Origin: Rhodococcus zopfii NBRC 100606 = JCM 9919
Lineage (GTDB): Bacteria; Actinomycetota; Actinomycetes; Mycobacteriales; Mycobacteriaceae
Assembly (NCBI RefSeq): GCF_001895025.1
Contig: NZ_BCXI01000020.1
Span: 1-64,000 of the forward strand
Length of the DNA: 64,000 nucleotides
Reading direction: 5' to 3'
Shown: piece after piece, positions 35,794 through 47,850 of the stretch
Layout of the letters: each line of letters opens with the position of its first letter
How positions within the stretch are numbered: the stretch's first letter is position 1
Translations under genes and position numbers: made by a program
Notes under the pieces: model-generated
Database searches by the model: none
What the model saw: only the letters and a program-made list of their open reading frames with translations
What the model was told of the DNA's origin: nothing

Positions 35794-36914
35794 CCCGGCC
35801 CCGCCGCGACGGCGGATGCGATCGGTGTCCACCGTTCGGACAGGACCCGGCGGCCGACGAACAGCCCGATGTGCCCGTCGTCGACGGTGTACACGGTGAT
35901 CCGTTCGGGGGCGGTGCCCACGAGCGCGGCCAGCGCGTGAACCTGCGCCGGTGGAGCCAGCAGGTCGCCGGTTCCGGCGAGCAGGGTCAGCGGGCAACCG
36001 ATCGCGGTGAGGTCGACGCGCCGCCCGCCGACCACCAGTTCTCCGCCGGCCAGTTCGTTGCCCACGACGAGGTGCTCGATGATCCAGTCGCGGAACGCGG
36101 CGGGGATCGGTTGCCGCCACACGAACCAGCGGCGCTGCTCGGTGATCCGCGCAATCACGTCCGGGTTGTCGAGCCCGGCGAGCAGGTCCATCGCCCGCTG
36201 GACCTCCCCGACGGGATCGGTCAGGTGCACGCCGAGAGCGCGCCCGGTGTCGTAGAGCAGGGCCGCGACGGCGGCGCCCGCCCCGTGGGGCAGGCTGCCG
36301 AGCAGTCCGATTCCGGGGCGGCCGGCGTGGAAGTCGGTCGGCGCTCCCGCGACGGTCAGGGTGTGCACCTGGCCGGGATGCAGCGCCGCGTACACGGTGG
36401 CGAGCCATCCGCCCTGGCTGTCACCGATCAGGTTGACCCGTCCGCCGAGCTGGGCCACCGACTCGGCGACGACGGCGAGATGTTCGTCGATCGAGGCGCC
36501 GTCGGTCTCGGCGGTCGCGGGCAGCCAGTCCAGGCAGTACAGCCGGGTCAGTCCGCCGGCGTGCAGGGCCGTGACCTGGCTGCGCTCGGTGGAGTGGTCG
36601 ACGATGCACGAATCGGTGCCGGCCTGCGGGGGCAGGAGCAGAGTGGGCACGATCCCGGCCGCCGACGGGGACGCAACGGTGCAGTCCCGCAGCCGTGCCA
36701 GCGGCCAGTGACGGACGACGGGCCACGGGTGGGCCCACCCGGGACGGTCGCGGTCGGTGAGGACGTTCACGAGTGCGGCGGCATCGTCGACGATGTCGAG
36801 GGGCCCGGCACCGCGCCGGGCCAGGCCGAGCAGGTAGGCGCTCCAACCGGCGATCGCCGCGGCCCCGATGCGGAACGGGGCGGCGGTGATCGCGGCAGGT
36901 GATACGGCGTCCAT
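35790..36914 (-). CDS. Alpha/beta hydrolase, PhaC/PHA-depolymerase-like
   Basis: This 374-residue protein has the nucleophile motif GDSQGG, an Asp in LLAGTGDLLAPP and a C-terminal His in VDDGHIGLFVGRR, a complete triad in the right order. The layout (VPTLLLPPQAG ... LYCLDWLPAT ... HLAVVAESVAQLGGRVNLIGDSQGGWLATVYAALHPGQV) resembles PHA synthase/depolymerase-type proteins. It lies upstream of, and overlaps, the secreted GH1 gene. It lies downstream of phasin and phaC on the same strand, so a role in polymer turnover is plausible but unproven. Confidence 0.72.
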   Translation of the reverse strand: MDAVSPAAITAAPFRIGAAAIAGWSAYLLGLARRGAGPLDIVDDAAALVNVLTDRDRPGWAHPWPVVRHWPLARLRDCTVASPSAAGIVPTLLLPPQAGTDSCIVDHSTERSQVTALHAGGLTRLYCLDWLPATAETDGASIDEHLAVVAESVAQLGGRVNLIGDSQGGWLATVYAALHPGQVHTLTVAGAPTDFHAGRPGIGLLGSLPHGAGAAVAALLYDTGRALGVHLTDPVGEVQRAMDLLAGLDNPDVIARITEQRRWFVWRQPIPAAFRDWIIEHLVVGNELAGGELVVGGRRVDLTAIGCPLTLLAGTGDLLAPPAQVHALAALVGTAPERITVYTVDDGHIGLFVGRRVLSERWTPIASAVAAGPG

Positions 36915-36990
36915 GCTGCAGCCTAAGCCTGCGGCTCGGGAGCCGGTGCGCGTTTCCTGTCGTCCGGTTCGGAGACGGGGCGCGCGGCGC

Positions 36991-37380
36991 TCACTTGAGG
37001 AGGTCGCGAGCGGTGGTGGCGGTGGTGGCGGTCAGTTCGCGGGCGAACGAGACCTGGGCCTTCGCGAGATCGGCGACCCACTCGACGGGGGTGGCCTCGG
37101 CGAACTTCTCCTGCAGGTCGAGAAGGCTGAAGACGGTCTTCTCATAGGTGTCGACGGCCAGGTTGCCGCTCTGCTTGGCGGCGTCGACGATCTTGCCGTT
37201 GAAGTCGTTCACGCGGGCGGTGGTGTCGTCGACGGCCTTGCTCAGCTCCTCGGTGGCGCGGGTGGCGGCCTGAGTGGCGGAGGCGGCGACCTTCTGCGCG
37301 GCGTCGGTGGCGTCGGTGGCGGCCTTGGCGGCGGCGTCGGTGGCGGCCTTGGCGGCGGAGGGGGTCTTGGGGGTGGTCAT
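36991..37380 (-). CDS. Phasin-like granule-associated protein
   Basis: This 129-residue protein has an Ala/Lys/Thr-rich amphipathic helical N-terminus made of AAKAATDA-type repeats. A phasin-like region follows: VNDFNGKIVDAAKQSGNLAVDTYEKTVFSLLDLQEKFAEATPVEWVADLAKAQ. Phasins coat polyhydroxyalkanoate granules. GAAGGA lies eight bases before the ATG. It is directly downstream of phaC on the same strand, with an inverted-repeat region between. A heparin-binding-haemagglutinin-like lipid-droplet protein is the alternative reading. Confidence 0.75.
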   Translation of the reverse strand: MTTPKTPSAAKAATDAAAKAATDATDAAQKVAASATQAATRATEELSKAVDDTTARVNDFNGKIVDAAKQSGNLAVDTYEKTVFSLLDLQEKFAEATPVEWVADLAKAQVSFARELTATTATTARDLLK

Positions 37381-37423
37381 AGCGAGTCCTTCTGTCGGTG
37401 GTGGAAGCGCCTCGAACAACGCT

Positions 37424-37452
37424 GTTAGCAAGTTAGCACGATGATTGCTAAC
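37424..37452. promoter_or_regulatory. Inverted/direct repeat, candidate phasin operator
   Basis: GTTAGCAA (37424-37431) and TTGCTAAC (37445-37452) are perfect inverted arms 13 bases apart. A third copy, GTTAGCA, follows the first arm (37432-37438). The site lies 44-72 bases upstream of the phasin start and just past the end of phaC. Phasin genes are often controlled by a PhaR-type repressor that senses granules. Confidence 0.5.
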
Positions 37453-37466
37453 GCGCTACCGGCGCG

Positions 37467-39155
37467 CTAAGCGAACACGTAGGTGCCCGGTGCGTCGCAC
37501 AGCGCCGGATGCGCGGTGCTGCCCAGCGACGGCGGCGCCACCAGCGCGCCCGCCCGCGCGCCGGACCACGCCGCCCAGTCCTCCCACCACGACGCCGTCG
37601 TGCGGGTGGCCCGGTCCTTCCATTCCTGCGCCGAATCCGGCAGGGCGGCAGGGGTTTCCGCATCGGGTGCGCCGACCGTCTCGAACCAGCACTTCGGCCC
37701 GGGCGGATTCACCGCTCCCGCAATGTGACCGCCGTTGGACAGCACGAACCGGACGGAGCCGCCGAGCAGCCGCACCGACTCGTACGACGACGTCCACGGC
37801 ACGATGTGGTCGTTGATCGCACCGACGATGTACGTGTCGCACCGGACGTCGCCCAAATTCACTGTCGCACCGTCGAGTTCGTATACGCCTTCGGCGAGCT
37901 CGTTGCGCCCGTACAGGGTCCGCAGGTAATGCGAATGCATGGCCGCGGGCATCCGGGTGCTGTCCTCGTTCCAGGCGAGGATGTCGAACGCCGTCGGTTT
38001 CTCGCCCTTCATCCACCGCGACACCCAGTACGAGAAGATCAGATCCTTGGCCCGGATCATGTCGAAGCTGCCCGACATCTCGTGGCCGGACAGGAAACCC
38101 TGGGCGCGCATCCGGAATTCGACGTTGTCGAGGGTGGCCGGATCGGTCAGCAGTCCGAGTTCGCCGACGTCACTGTAGTCGAGCAGAGTGTTGAGCATCG
38201 TCAGCGCGCAGATGCGGTGGTCTCCGTCGGCGGCCAGTCGCGCGGCGGCCATCGCGGCCATCGCGCCACCGAGGCAGATGGAGAGCACCTCGATCCGGGA
38301 CGATCCGGTGATCTCCTCGACGACGTCCAGCGCCGACGCGATGCCCTGGACGTAGTAGTCGCTCATGGTCACGTTCTGCATCGACTCGTCGGGATTGCGG
38401 TACGAGATCATGAACACGGTGCGGCCGTGACGGATCGCCCACTCGACCAGGCTGCGCTCCGGCGCAAGATCGAGAATGTAGTACTTGTTGATCCACGGCG
38501 GCGCCGCCAGGATCGGGATCTCGTGCACCTGCTCGGTCTGCGGTGCGTACTGGATCAGCTCGATCAGTTCGTTGCGGTAGACGACCTTGCCCGGCGTCGC
38601 CGCGAGGTTCTCTCCGACGGTGAAGGCGTCGACGTCGACCTTCAGGGGCTGGCCGCCCCGGTTGGTGAGGTCGTCGAGCGCGAACCGGGCGCCGCGCAGC
38701 AGGCTCGCGCCGCCGGTGTCGAACGCGCGGGTCAGCACCCCGGGGTTGAGCAGGAAGTTCGACGGCGCCAGGGCATCGAACATCAGGTTCGTGAACTGGC
38801 GGGCCTTGCCGTCCTGCAGCGGGTCACCGGCACCGGCGTCGGCGAGCTCGAGCGCGTACTCGCGGGTGGCCAGGTAGCCCTGCAGCAGCGAGAAGTAGGC
38901 CGGGTTCTCCTTCCACGCGGTGTCGGCGAACCGCCCGTCCCGCGGATCGACGGGCAGGGGCGGCTGTGCGTCGGCCTCGTTGAACACGCGGGTCGCGGCG
39001 GCGGGGATCCGGGCCAGCCGCGTGGTGTATCCGGTGGTGGCCGAGGCGACCTTCTGCGGATTGCGGACGGCGCGTCCGGCCACGGACGCGACGGCGGGGG
39101 CCCAGCCGATCGGATCGAGGGTGGACTTCAGCTTCTTGTGCACATGGTCGAGCAC
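37467..39155 (-). CDS. phaC: Polyhydroxyalkanoate synthase
   Basis: This 562-residue enzyme polymerises hydroxyacyl-CoA. The lipase-like box with catalytic Cys is SICLGG, with the Asp in GAINDHIVPW and the His in SNGGHIAGAVNPP. The N-terminal FLLNPGVLTRAFDTGGASLLRG is typical of class I/II synthases. GGAG precedes the GTG. The next gene on the strand is phasin-like, and an XRE-type regulator lies upstream, together a small PHA storage locus. Confidence 0.95.
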   Translation of the reverse strand: MLDHVHKKLKSTLDPIGWAPAVASVAGRAVRNPQKVASATTGYTTRLARIPAAATRVFNEADAQPPLPVDPRDGRFADTAWKENPAYFSLLQGYLATREYALELADAGAGDPLQDGKARQFTNLMFDALAPSNFLLNPGVLTRAFDTGGASLLRGARFALDDLTNRGGQPLKVDVDAFTVGENLAATPGKVVYRNELIELIQYAPQTEQVHEIPILAAPPWINKYYILDLAPERSLVEWAIRHGRTVFMISYRNPDESMQNVTMSDYYVQGIASALDVVEEITGSSRIEVLSICLGGAMAAMAAARLAADGDHRICALTMLNTLLDYSDVGELGLLTDPATLDNVEFRMRAQGFLSGHEMSGSFDMIRAKDLIFSYWVSRWMKGEKPTAFDILAWNEDSTRMPAAMHSHYLRTLYGRNELAEGVYELDGATVNLGDVRCDTYIVGAINDHIVPWTSSYESVRLLGGSVRFVLSNGGHIAGAVNPPGPKCWFETVGAPDAETPAALPDSAQEWKDRATRTTASWWEDWAAWSGARAGALVAPPSLGSTAHPALCDAPGTYVFA

Positions 39156-39323
39156 GGGCTCACTCCAGGGGTCGGGGATGCCCGAGGGTGACACGGAGGG
39201 TGGGGGCCTGCACCTTACTTCGAGGTACATGGTCCCTGCAGGTAGCGGCGCCGCGGATGAGACGCCGTCCCACCTGGACCGACTGTGACGAGTTCGTGGA
39301 ACGTGTTTCAGATGTGAATCACG

Positions 39324-39719
39324 TCACGGTGCGGGGGATTCGTCCGGGTCGTCCCGAATGCCGCGGCGTCGTTTGGCGACGGTGATCTCCCGGAACGCCT
39401 CGTACATTTCCTCGAGCGACCGGCGCTGCGGATTGGTCAGGTCCGGATCCTCCCGGATCGCCCGCAGCACCGCCGATTCCGCGGCGCCGTCGGTGGGGGC
39501 GACCTGGGCCGCCAACGTGTCCGCGGACAGGTGCAACTGCTCGGCGATGGCGTTGAGCACCCGATCGCTCGGCGCCCGCAGATTCCGCTCGATCTGCGAC
39601 AGATAGGGGTTCGAGATCCCCACCATCGCGGCCAGCTGCCGCATCGGCAGTGCCGCGAGTTCGCGCTGGCGCCGAATCAGCTCACCCAGGGTCGCCGGGA
39701 GTGGTGCGTCCTCGTCCAT
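39324..39719 (-). CDS. XRE-family regulator upstream of phaC
   Basis: This 131-residue protein has an N-terminal helix-turn-helix: LGELIRRQRELAALPMRQLAAMVGISNPYLSQIERNLRAPSDRVLNAIAEQLHLSADTL. The C-terminal part is short and charged. TATGCT seven bases before this ATG marks a leaderless start, so the longer upstream frame was rejected. It is on the same strand as phaC, 168 bases upstream, and divergent from hisD. Control of phaC/phasin is suggested only by position. Confidence 0.82.
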   Translation of the reverse strand: MDEDAPLPATLGELIRRQRELAALPMRQLAAMVGISNPYLSQIERNLRAPSDRVLNAIAEQLHLSADTLAAQVAPTDGAAESAVLRAIREDPDLTNPQRRSLEEMYEAFREITVAKRRRGIRDDPDESPAP

Positions 39720-39726
39720 GCCGCCC

Positions 39727-39732
39727 AGCATA
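39727..39732 (-). promoter_or_regulatory. -10 element, leaderless XRE gene
   Basis: On the minus strand TATGCT is followed by seven bases and the ATG, the same layout as at several other genes in the window. Confidence 0.5.
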
Positions 39733-39820
39733 GGACCGCCGCCCCCCGGAATCGGTCCGCCCGCGGCCGCGACGCCGCGCCGCCGGGTGACCGGCTGACA
39801 ACTCGTTTGCGTGTATCGCG

Positions 39821-39826
39821 GATAAT
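39821..39826 (+). promoter_or_regulatory. Candidate hisD -10 element
   Basis: GATAAT, close to the TATAAT consensus, lies 36 bases before the hisD ATG. CTGACA occurs 20 bases upstream, which is longer than ideal for a -35. GAGAGAGGA before the ATG serves as ribosome site. Confidence 0.4.
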
Positions 39827-39861
39827 GGAGCAGATCCCTGTTCTGCGAGAGAGGACACCTC

Positions 39862-42940
<3,079 letters not shown>

Positions 42941-42943
42941 CCG

Positions 42944-43099
42944 ATGGATGTCGTACTGACCTACGGTTGTTTCCTGCTCGCAGGACTCGGCGCCGGCGGA
43001 ACCTGGTCGGCGTGGAAAGCCGGCAGCCAGTTGTTCGCCGGCGTGTTGCTGGCCCTGACCCTCCTCGCCGCGATCGCCGGGATCCTGAGGTTGATGTGA
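42944..43099 (+). CDS. Tiny two-helix membrane protein in the his operon
   Basis: This open frame of 51 codons starts three bases after the hisB stop. Its own stop overlaps the GTG of the MFS gene. It encodes two hydrophobic segments, [17 protein letters not shown] and [19 protein letters not shown], separated by [10 protein letters not shown]. The translational coupling on both sides and the good membrane pattern argue for a real gene. The family is not recognised; it may help the adjacent transporter. Confidence 0.6.
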   Translation: MDVVLTYGCFLLAGLGAGGTWSAWKAGSQLFAGVLLALTLLAAIAGILRLM

Positions 43100-44265
43100 C
43101 CGCTGCGCCGGGCCTGCTCGGCGTTCGCGGGCTGCCCGCGTCGTGGGTGCTCGCGGCCGCCGCGTTCGGCGGATTCTCGCTCCTGCTGCCCGTAGTTCCG
43201 TGGGCGATCGCGCAGGCCGGAGGCACCGACGCGCTCGCCGGATCGGTGACGACGGTGTTCATGACGACCACGGTGCTCACCCAGTTGGCGATGCCGAAGC
43301 TGATGCACACCCGCGGTCATCGGCAGCTGCTGATCGCCGGTTGCCTGCTGCTCGGCCTGCCGTCGCTGGGACTGCTCGCCTCGACCGCGCCGCCGGTGGT
43401 CCTGGGGATTTCGGCGGTGCGCGGCATCGGCTTCGGCATGATCACCGTCGCCGCGGCCGCGCTCGTCGCGGAACTGGCCCCGGCCCGGCAGCTGGGCCGG
43501 GCCACCGGCACCCTCGGTATCGCGATCGCCGCGTCGCAGATGATCGGTCTGCCGCTGGGCCTGTTCCTGGCCGAACGATTCTCCACCGCACCGGTGTTCG
43601 TGCTCGGTGCCCTCGTCCCGACCCTCGGCCTCGTCGTGGCCGCACGGCTCCCGCAGGTCCGTCCCGCACCCGGCACGGTGCACGGCCGGCCCCCGCTGCT
43701 CGCGCTGCTGCTGCCGACCGTAGCGATCGGCGCCGGGGCCATCGCCTACGGCGGCCTGACGTCGCTGCTGCAGATCGCGGCGGTGGGTCTGCCGGTGCCG
43801 ATCGCCCTGGCCACGCTGAGCGCATCCACACTCGTCGGACGGTTCGGTGCCGGCTCGCTCGCCGACCGGATCGGTGCCGGCCGGTTGCTGCCGGTCGGGT
43901 TGGCGCTCGCCGCGCTCGCGATGGTGCCGTTCGCGCTCGTCGCCGACGACCGCGCCGGCGCGGCGGCGCTGATCGGCGCGGCGGCGTGCTTCGGCCTCGG
44001 CTTCGGCATCGTGCAGAACGAGGCGCTGCTCATCGCATTCCGTCGTGCGGGTACGAACCACATCGGATCCGCGAGTGCCGCCTGGAACATCGGCTTCGAC
44101 GCCGGTGCGGGCCTCGGCGCGCTGCTCCTCGGTGCTCTTGCCACCTCCATGGGATACCCGGCGGCCTTCGCCATCGCCGCGGTGCTTGTTCCCGTGCTGC
44201 CTCTCGTCGCTCGCCTTGCCGGGCCGTCCGACCCCGAACCACGACCCATAGAATCGAACCCATGA
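43096..44265 (+). CDS. MFS transporter embedded in the his operon
   Basis: This 389-residue, about 12-helix transporter starts [30 protein letters not shown]. The loop motif is [16 protein letters not shown] and the central signature [21 protein letters not shown], with [19 protein letters not shown] at the second motif A. The GTG start overlaps the 51-codon gene and its stop overlaps hisH (ATGA), so it is translated with the operon. Export or uptake of histidine, an intermediate or an analogue is suggested by position only. Confidence 0.85.
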   Translation: MTAAPGLLGVRGLPASWVLAAAAFGGFSLLLPVVPWAIAQAGGTDALAGSVTTVFMTTTVLTQLAMPKLMHTRGHRQLLIAGCLLLGLPSLGLLASTAPPVVLGISAVRGIGFGMITVAAAALVAELAPARQLGRATGTLGIAIAASQMIGLPLGLFLAERFSTAPVFVLGALVPTLGLVVAARLPQVRPAPGTVHGRPPLLALLLPTVAIGAGAIAYGGLTSLLQIAAVGLPVPIALATLSASTLVGRFGAGSLADRIGAGRLLPVGLALAALAMVPFALVADDRAGAAALIGAAACFGLGFGIVQNEALLIAFRRAGTNHIGSASAAWNIGFDAGAGLGALLLGALATSMGYPAAFAIAAVLVPVLPLVARLAGPSDPEPRPIESNP

Positions 44266-44897
44266 GCGCAAAGAACGTCGCCCTTCTCGACTACGGTTCC
44301 GGCAACCTGCATTCGGCCGCCCGGGCGCTGGCCCGCACCGGAGCGAACGTCGAAGTCACGTCCGACCACAAGGTTGCGCTCGCCGCGGACGGTCTCGTGG
44401 TGCCCGGCGTCGGCGCGTTCGACGCGTGCATGAAGGGGCTGCGCGCGGTCGGTGGCGAGAAGATCATCGGAACCCGACTCGCCGGCGGCCGCCCGCTGCT
44501 CGGTATCTGCGTGGGCATGCAGGTCCTGTTCGAGAGGGGTGTCGAGCACGGCGTGGAAACCGAGGGCTGCGGCGAATGGCCGGGCACGGTCGCCCGCCTC
44601 GACGCGCCGGTGCTGCCGCACATGGGCTGGAACACCGTCGAAGCCCCGGCCGACTCGGTGCTGTTCTCCGGTCTCGACGCCGATACCCGCTTCTACTTCG
44701 TCCACTCCTACGCCGCGCAGGTGTGGGAACTGCCCGAACCGGAACGCATCGCGCCGCCGAAGCTCACGTGGGCCGAACACGGCGTGAAATTCCTCGCCGC
44801 CGTGGAGAACGGCCCGCTGTCGGCGACACAGTTCCACCCCGAGAAGTCCGGTGACGCCGGCGCGGCCCTGCTGCGCAACTGGGTCGGCAGCCTGTGA
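44262..44897 (+). CDS. hisH: Imidazole glycerol phosphate synthase, glutaminase subunit
   Basis: This 211-residue class I amidotransferase supplies ammonia to HisF. It has the nucleophile elbow [13 protein letters not shown], the catalytic His-Glu in FHPEKSG, and an N-terminal [11 protein letters not shown]. It overlaps the MFS stop and the start of the next small gene. Its partner hisF is encoded about 2 kb downstream. Confidence 0.96.
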   Translation: MSAKNVALLDYGSGNLHSAARALARTGANVEVTSDHKVALAADGLVVPGVGAFDACMKGLRAVGGEKIIGTRLAGGRPLLGICVGMQVLFERGVEHGVETEGCGEWPGTVARLDAPVLPHMGWNTVEAPADSVLFSGLDADTRFYFVHSYAAQVWELPEPERIAPPKLTWAEHGVKFLAAVENGPLSATQFHPEKSGDAGAALLRNWVGSL

Positions 44898-45145
44898 CCG
44901 GCGCCGGCGGCAGGGGCGACGATCCACGCGGGGATCTGCCGCTGGGGAAGCTGGCGCTCGCGGTCGTCGGCTCGGCGACCGTGGTGCTCGCGCTCGTCAC
45001 CGTGCTGATGATCGTGCTGCAGCCGCGTCCGGTCGTCGGGCTGATCATCGTCCTCGTCGGCATTGCCTGCGCGATCGCAGTGATGGGACTGGTGTCGACC
45101 CGGATGACGCGCCGCGCCTACGGGCGCGGCGACGACCGGTCGTGA
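44894..45145 (+). CDS. Small membrane protein after hisH
   Basis: This 83-residue protein has a GTG start overlapping the hisH stop. Two hydrophobic segments ([23 protein letters not shown] and [21 protein letters not shown]) lie between charged ends; the tail is [14 protein letters not shown]. It is of unknown function. Small membrane proteins at this position are common in related actinobacteria, as I recall. Confidence 0.65.
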   Translation: MTGAGGRGDDPRGDLPLGKLALAVVGSATVVLALVTVLMIVLQPRPVVGLIIVLVGIACAIAVMGLVSTRMTRRAYGRGDDRS

Positions 45146-45179
45146 CAACAGATCGACTCCGCCGGCCGCCGACCGGACG

Positions 45180-45213
45180 GACAGCCGCGCGCTGCCGGTC
45201 GCGCGCGGCTGTC
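45180..45213. terminator. Hairpin between hisH-linked gene and priA
   Basis: GACAGCCGCGCG (45180-45191) pairs perfectly with CGCGCGGCTGTC (45202-45213) around a 10-base loop. It lies in the 163-base gap that divides the his genes into two transcription units. There is no U-tract. Confidence 0.6.
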
Positions 45214-45295
45214 GCCTGGCTCGGCGGCTGCGTCGCCGCGCCCGCCGATCCGGCCGTTCACCGTCCACGTTTTCGGTGTTGAGGAGTCCAGGCAC

Positions 45296-45301
45296 TAATG
45301 T
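45296..45301 (+). promoter_or_regulatory. -10 element, leaderless priA
   Basis: TAATGT is followed by seven bases and the GTG of priA. No ribosome site precedes the GTG. This supports a second promoter inside the histidine cluster. Confidence 0.55.
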
Positions 45302-45308
45302 GGGCGCA

Positions 45309-46043
45309 GTGAGCCTGGTCCTTTTGCCTGCAGTCGACGTTGCCAACGGTGAAGCAGTTCGCCTTGTTCAGGGAGAGGCGGGCAGCGAAACCGGCTACGG
45401 CTCGCCGCGTGACGCCGCCCTCGAGTGGCAGAACGCCGGCGCCGAGTGGGTGCACCTTGTCGACCTCGACGCGGCCTTCGGTCGTGGCGACAACCGGGAC
45501 CTCCTCGCCGGTGTGATCGGTGAACTCGACGTGAAGGTCGAGTTGTCCGGTGGCATCCGCGACGATGCGACGCTCGCGGCGGCCCTCGCGACCGGCTGCG
45601 CCCGCGTGAACCTCGGCACCGCCGCCATCGAGAACCCGGAATGGTGCGCCCGCGCGATCGCCGAGTACGGCGACCGGATCGCCGTCGGCCTCGACGTCAA
45701 ACTCATCGACGGACAGTGGCGGCTGCGCGGCCGCGGCTGGGTCTCCGACGGCGGTGACCTGTGGGAGACCCTCGAGCGGCTCAACCAGGAGGGCTGCTCC
45801 CGGTACGTCGTCACCGACGTCACCAAGGACGGCACCCTGACCGGCCCGAACCTGGATCTGCTGCGCGAGGTGGCCAACGCGACCGACGCGCCGGTCATCG
45901 CCTCCGGCGGCGTCTCGACCGTCGACGACCTGCGGGCCATCGCCACACTGGTGCCCGAGGGCGTCGAGGGGGCGATCGTCGGAAAGGCGCTCTACGCCGG
46001 ACGGTTCACCCTGACCGAGGCGCTCGACGCCGTCTCCCGCTGA
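45309..46043 (+). CDS. priA: Phosphoribosyl isomerase A (HisA/TrpF dual function)
   Basis: This 244-residue (beta/alpha)8 barrel has catalytic Asp residues in [15 protein letters not shown] and [15 protein letters not shown]. In actinobacteria this gene usually encodes PriA, which isomerises both ProFAR (histidine) and PRA (tryptophan). The GTG start is chosen because of the leaderless promoter seven bases upstream. It is followed by impA and hisF. Confidence 0.92.
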   Translation: MSLVLLPAVDVANGEAVRLVQGEAGSETGYGSPRDAALEWQNAGAEWVHLVDLDAAFGRGDNRDLLAGVIGELDVKVELSGGIRDDATLAAALATGCARVNLGTAAIENPEWCARAIAEYGDRIAVGLDVKLIDGQWRLRGRGWVSDGGDLWETLERLNQEGCSRYVVTDVTKDGTLTGPNLDLLREVANATDAPVIASGGVSTVDDLRAIATLVPEGVEGAIVGKALYAGRFTLTEALDAVSR

Positions 46044-46047
46044 ACCG

Positions 46048-46875
46048 ATGACCGACACCGCCGACCTGTCGAGGCTCCTCGCGGTCGCGAGCGAGATCCT
46101 CGACGGCGCGGCGGAACGGTTCGTCGCCGGTCGGGGCGCACCCCGCTCGGTCGACAAGGGCCCCAACGACTTCGCGACCGAACTCGATCTCGAACTCGAA
46201 CGACGCATCACCGATGAACTCACCGAGCGCACCGGGATCGCCGTGCACGGCGAGGAATTCGGGGGTCCCGGTGCCGGCGCGGGCACCGTGTGGCTGCTCG
46301 ATCCCATCGACGGCACCGTCAACTACTCCGCGGGCCTGCCCACCGCCGGGATCCTGCTCGCGCTCGTGCGCGACGGCGAACCGGTACTCGGGTTGACGTG
46401 GCTGCCGCTGGTGGGGGAGCGGTTCGCCGCCGCGATCGGCGGACCGCTGTTGCACAACGGTGTGCCCGCCGAGCCGCTGAAGCCGGGCCGGCTCGCCGAC
46501 GCGATGGTGGGTGTCGGCAGCTTCGACATCGACAGTCGCGGCCGCGTCCCGGGCCGGCGACGGCTCGAGGTCATCACCGAACTGAGCCGCCGCGTGTCGC
46601 GGCTGCGGATGCACGGCTCCACCGGAGTGGACCTCGCCTACACCGCCGCCGGAGTCCTCGGCGGTGCCGTCGTGTTCGGGCACCATCCGTGGGACAACGC
46701 CGCCGGTGTCGCCCTGGTGCGCGCCGCCGGCGGCATCGCCACGGACTTCACGGGCGCGCCGTGGCGGATCGGGTCCGGCTCGGTCCTCGCGGCCGCGCCG
46801 GGCGTGCACGACGAGATACTCGACATACTGGAATCGGTGACCGATTCCCGCTCCGAAGGAGAACAAGAGCCATGA
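46048..46875 (+). CDS. impA: Inositol monophosphatase-family phosphatase in the his operon
   Basis: This 275-residue metal-dependent phosphatase has the metal motifs [29 protein letters not shown] and the C-terminal [15 protein letters not shown]. In mycobacteria the equivalent gene (impA) lies between hisA and hisF. A histidinol-phosphate phosphatase role is a reasonable alternative, since no other such enzyme is seen in the cluster. It overlaps the ATG of hisF (ATGA). Confidence 0.88.
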   Translation: MTDTADLSRLLAVASEILDGAAERFVAGRGAPRSVDKGPNDFATELDLELERRITDELTERTGIAVHGEEFGGPGAGAGTVWLLDPIDGTVNYSAGLPTAGILLALVRDGEPVLGLTWLPLVGERFAAAIGGPLLHNGVPAEPLKPGRLADAMVGVGSFDIDSRGRVPGRRRLEVITELSRRVSRLRMHGSTGVDLAYTAAGVLGGAVVFGHHPWDNAAGVALVRAAGGIATDFTGAPWRIGSGSVLAAAPGVHDEILDILESVTDSRSEGEQEP

Positions 46876-47645
46876 CCCTGGCAGTTCGGGTGATCCCGTG
46901 CCTGGACGTCGACGCCGGACGCGTCGTCAAAGGCGTCAATTTCGAGAACCTGCGCGACGCGGGCGACCCGGTCGAACTGGCCGCTGCGTACGACGCGCAG
47001 GGCGCCGACGAACTGACCTTCCTCGACGTCACCGCGTCGAGCGGTGACCGCGGCACCATGCTCGACGTGGTCACCCGCACAGCCGAGCAGGTGTTCATCC
47101 CGCTCACCGTCGGGGGTGGTGTGCGCACCGTCGAGGACGTGGACCGGTTGCTGCGCGCCGGCGCCGACAAGGTCAGCGTGAACACCGCCGCGATCGCGCG
47201 CCCCGAGGTGCTGCGCGAGATGTCCGAACGGTTCGGCGCCCAGTGCATCGTGCTGTCCGTCGATGCTCGTACCGTGCCCGAGGGACAGGAACCCACCCCG
47301 TCCGGCTGGGAGGTCACCACCCACGGCGGTCGCCGCGGCACCGGCATCGACGCCGTCGAATGGGCCCGCCGCGGCGAGGAACTCGGCGTCGGAGAGATCC
47401 TGCTCAACTCCATGGACGCCGACGGCACCAAGGCCGGATTCGACCTGACGATGATCGAGGCCGTCCGCGCCGCGGTGTCCGTGCCGGTCATCGCCAGCGG
47501 CGGCGCCGGGGCCGTCGAGCACTTCGCGCCGGCCGTGAAGGCCGGCGCCGATGCGGTGCTCGCGGCCAGCGTGTTCCACTTCGGGGAACTCACCATTGCG
47601 CAGGTCAAGGACGCGATGCGGGCAGAAGGGATCACGGTGCGTTAA
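46872..47645 (+). CDS. hisF: Imidazole glycerol phosphate synthase, cyclase subunit
   Basis: This 257-residue (beta/alpha)8 barrel pairs with HisH to form IGP and AICAR. Catalytic Asp residues are in [15 protein letters not shown] and VLSVDART. Other signatures are [25 protein letters not shown] and [12 protein letters not shown]. It is complete. The IS element begins within a few bases of its TAA stop. Confidence 0.97.
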   Translation: MTLAVRVIPCLDVDAGRVVKGVNFENLRDAGDPVELAAAYDAQGADELTFLDVTASSGDRGTMLDVVTRTAEQVFIPLTVGGGVRTVEDVDRLLRAGADKVSVNTAAIARPEVLREMSERFGAQCIVLSVDARTVPEGQEPTPSGWEVTTHGGRRGTGIDAVEWARRGEELGVGEILLNSMDADGTKAGFDLTMIEAVRAAVSVPVIASGGAGAVEHFAPAVKAGADAVLAASVFHFGELTIAQVKDAMRAEGITVR

Positions 47646-47850
47646 CGCCTCTCCTGCCTGACGGCAGGAGATTCCCGGCTCAGACCGCAACCGCACCACC
47701 CCAGGGGAGGTGATCACGTTTGACTCATGTCGTCGACACCGGTGTGGCCGCGCTCTGCCACAGCCAGAACCACTCTGGCAGCGTTCCGGTCCCGACACGC
47801 GGTATGCCCGCACGCCTGGCACCGGAATGTTCGTTCCCCGAGTTCGAGGG
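47646..47850 (-). ncRNA. Candidate omega RNA (reRNA) of TnpB
   Basis: TnpB nucleases use a guide RNA transcribed through the 3' end of tnpB and the element end, with the guide taken from the flanking DNA. Here that region holds a CACC/GGTG imperfect hairpin near 47694-47713 and the terminal 9-bp hairpin. The guide would therefore be antisense to the last bases of hisF. Extent is approximate and inferred from the family. Confidence 0.4.
47650..47671. repeat. Right-end hairpin of the tnpB element
   Basis: TCTCCTGCC and GGCAGGAGA pair perfectly (9 bp) around TGAC. It starts five bases after the hisF stop. It may be the IS end hairpin, the 3' stem of the omega RNA scaffold, and incidentally a terminator for hisF. 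Confidence 0.75.
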
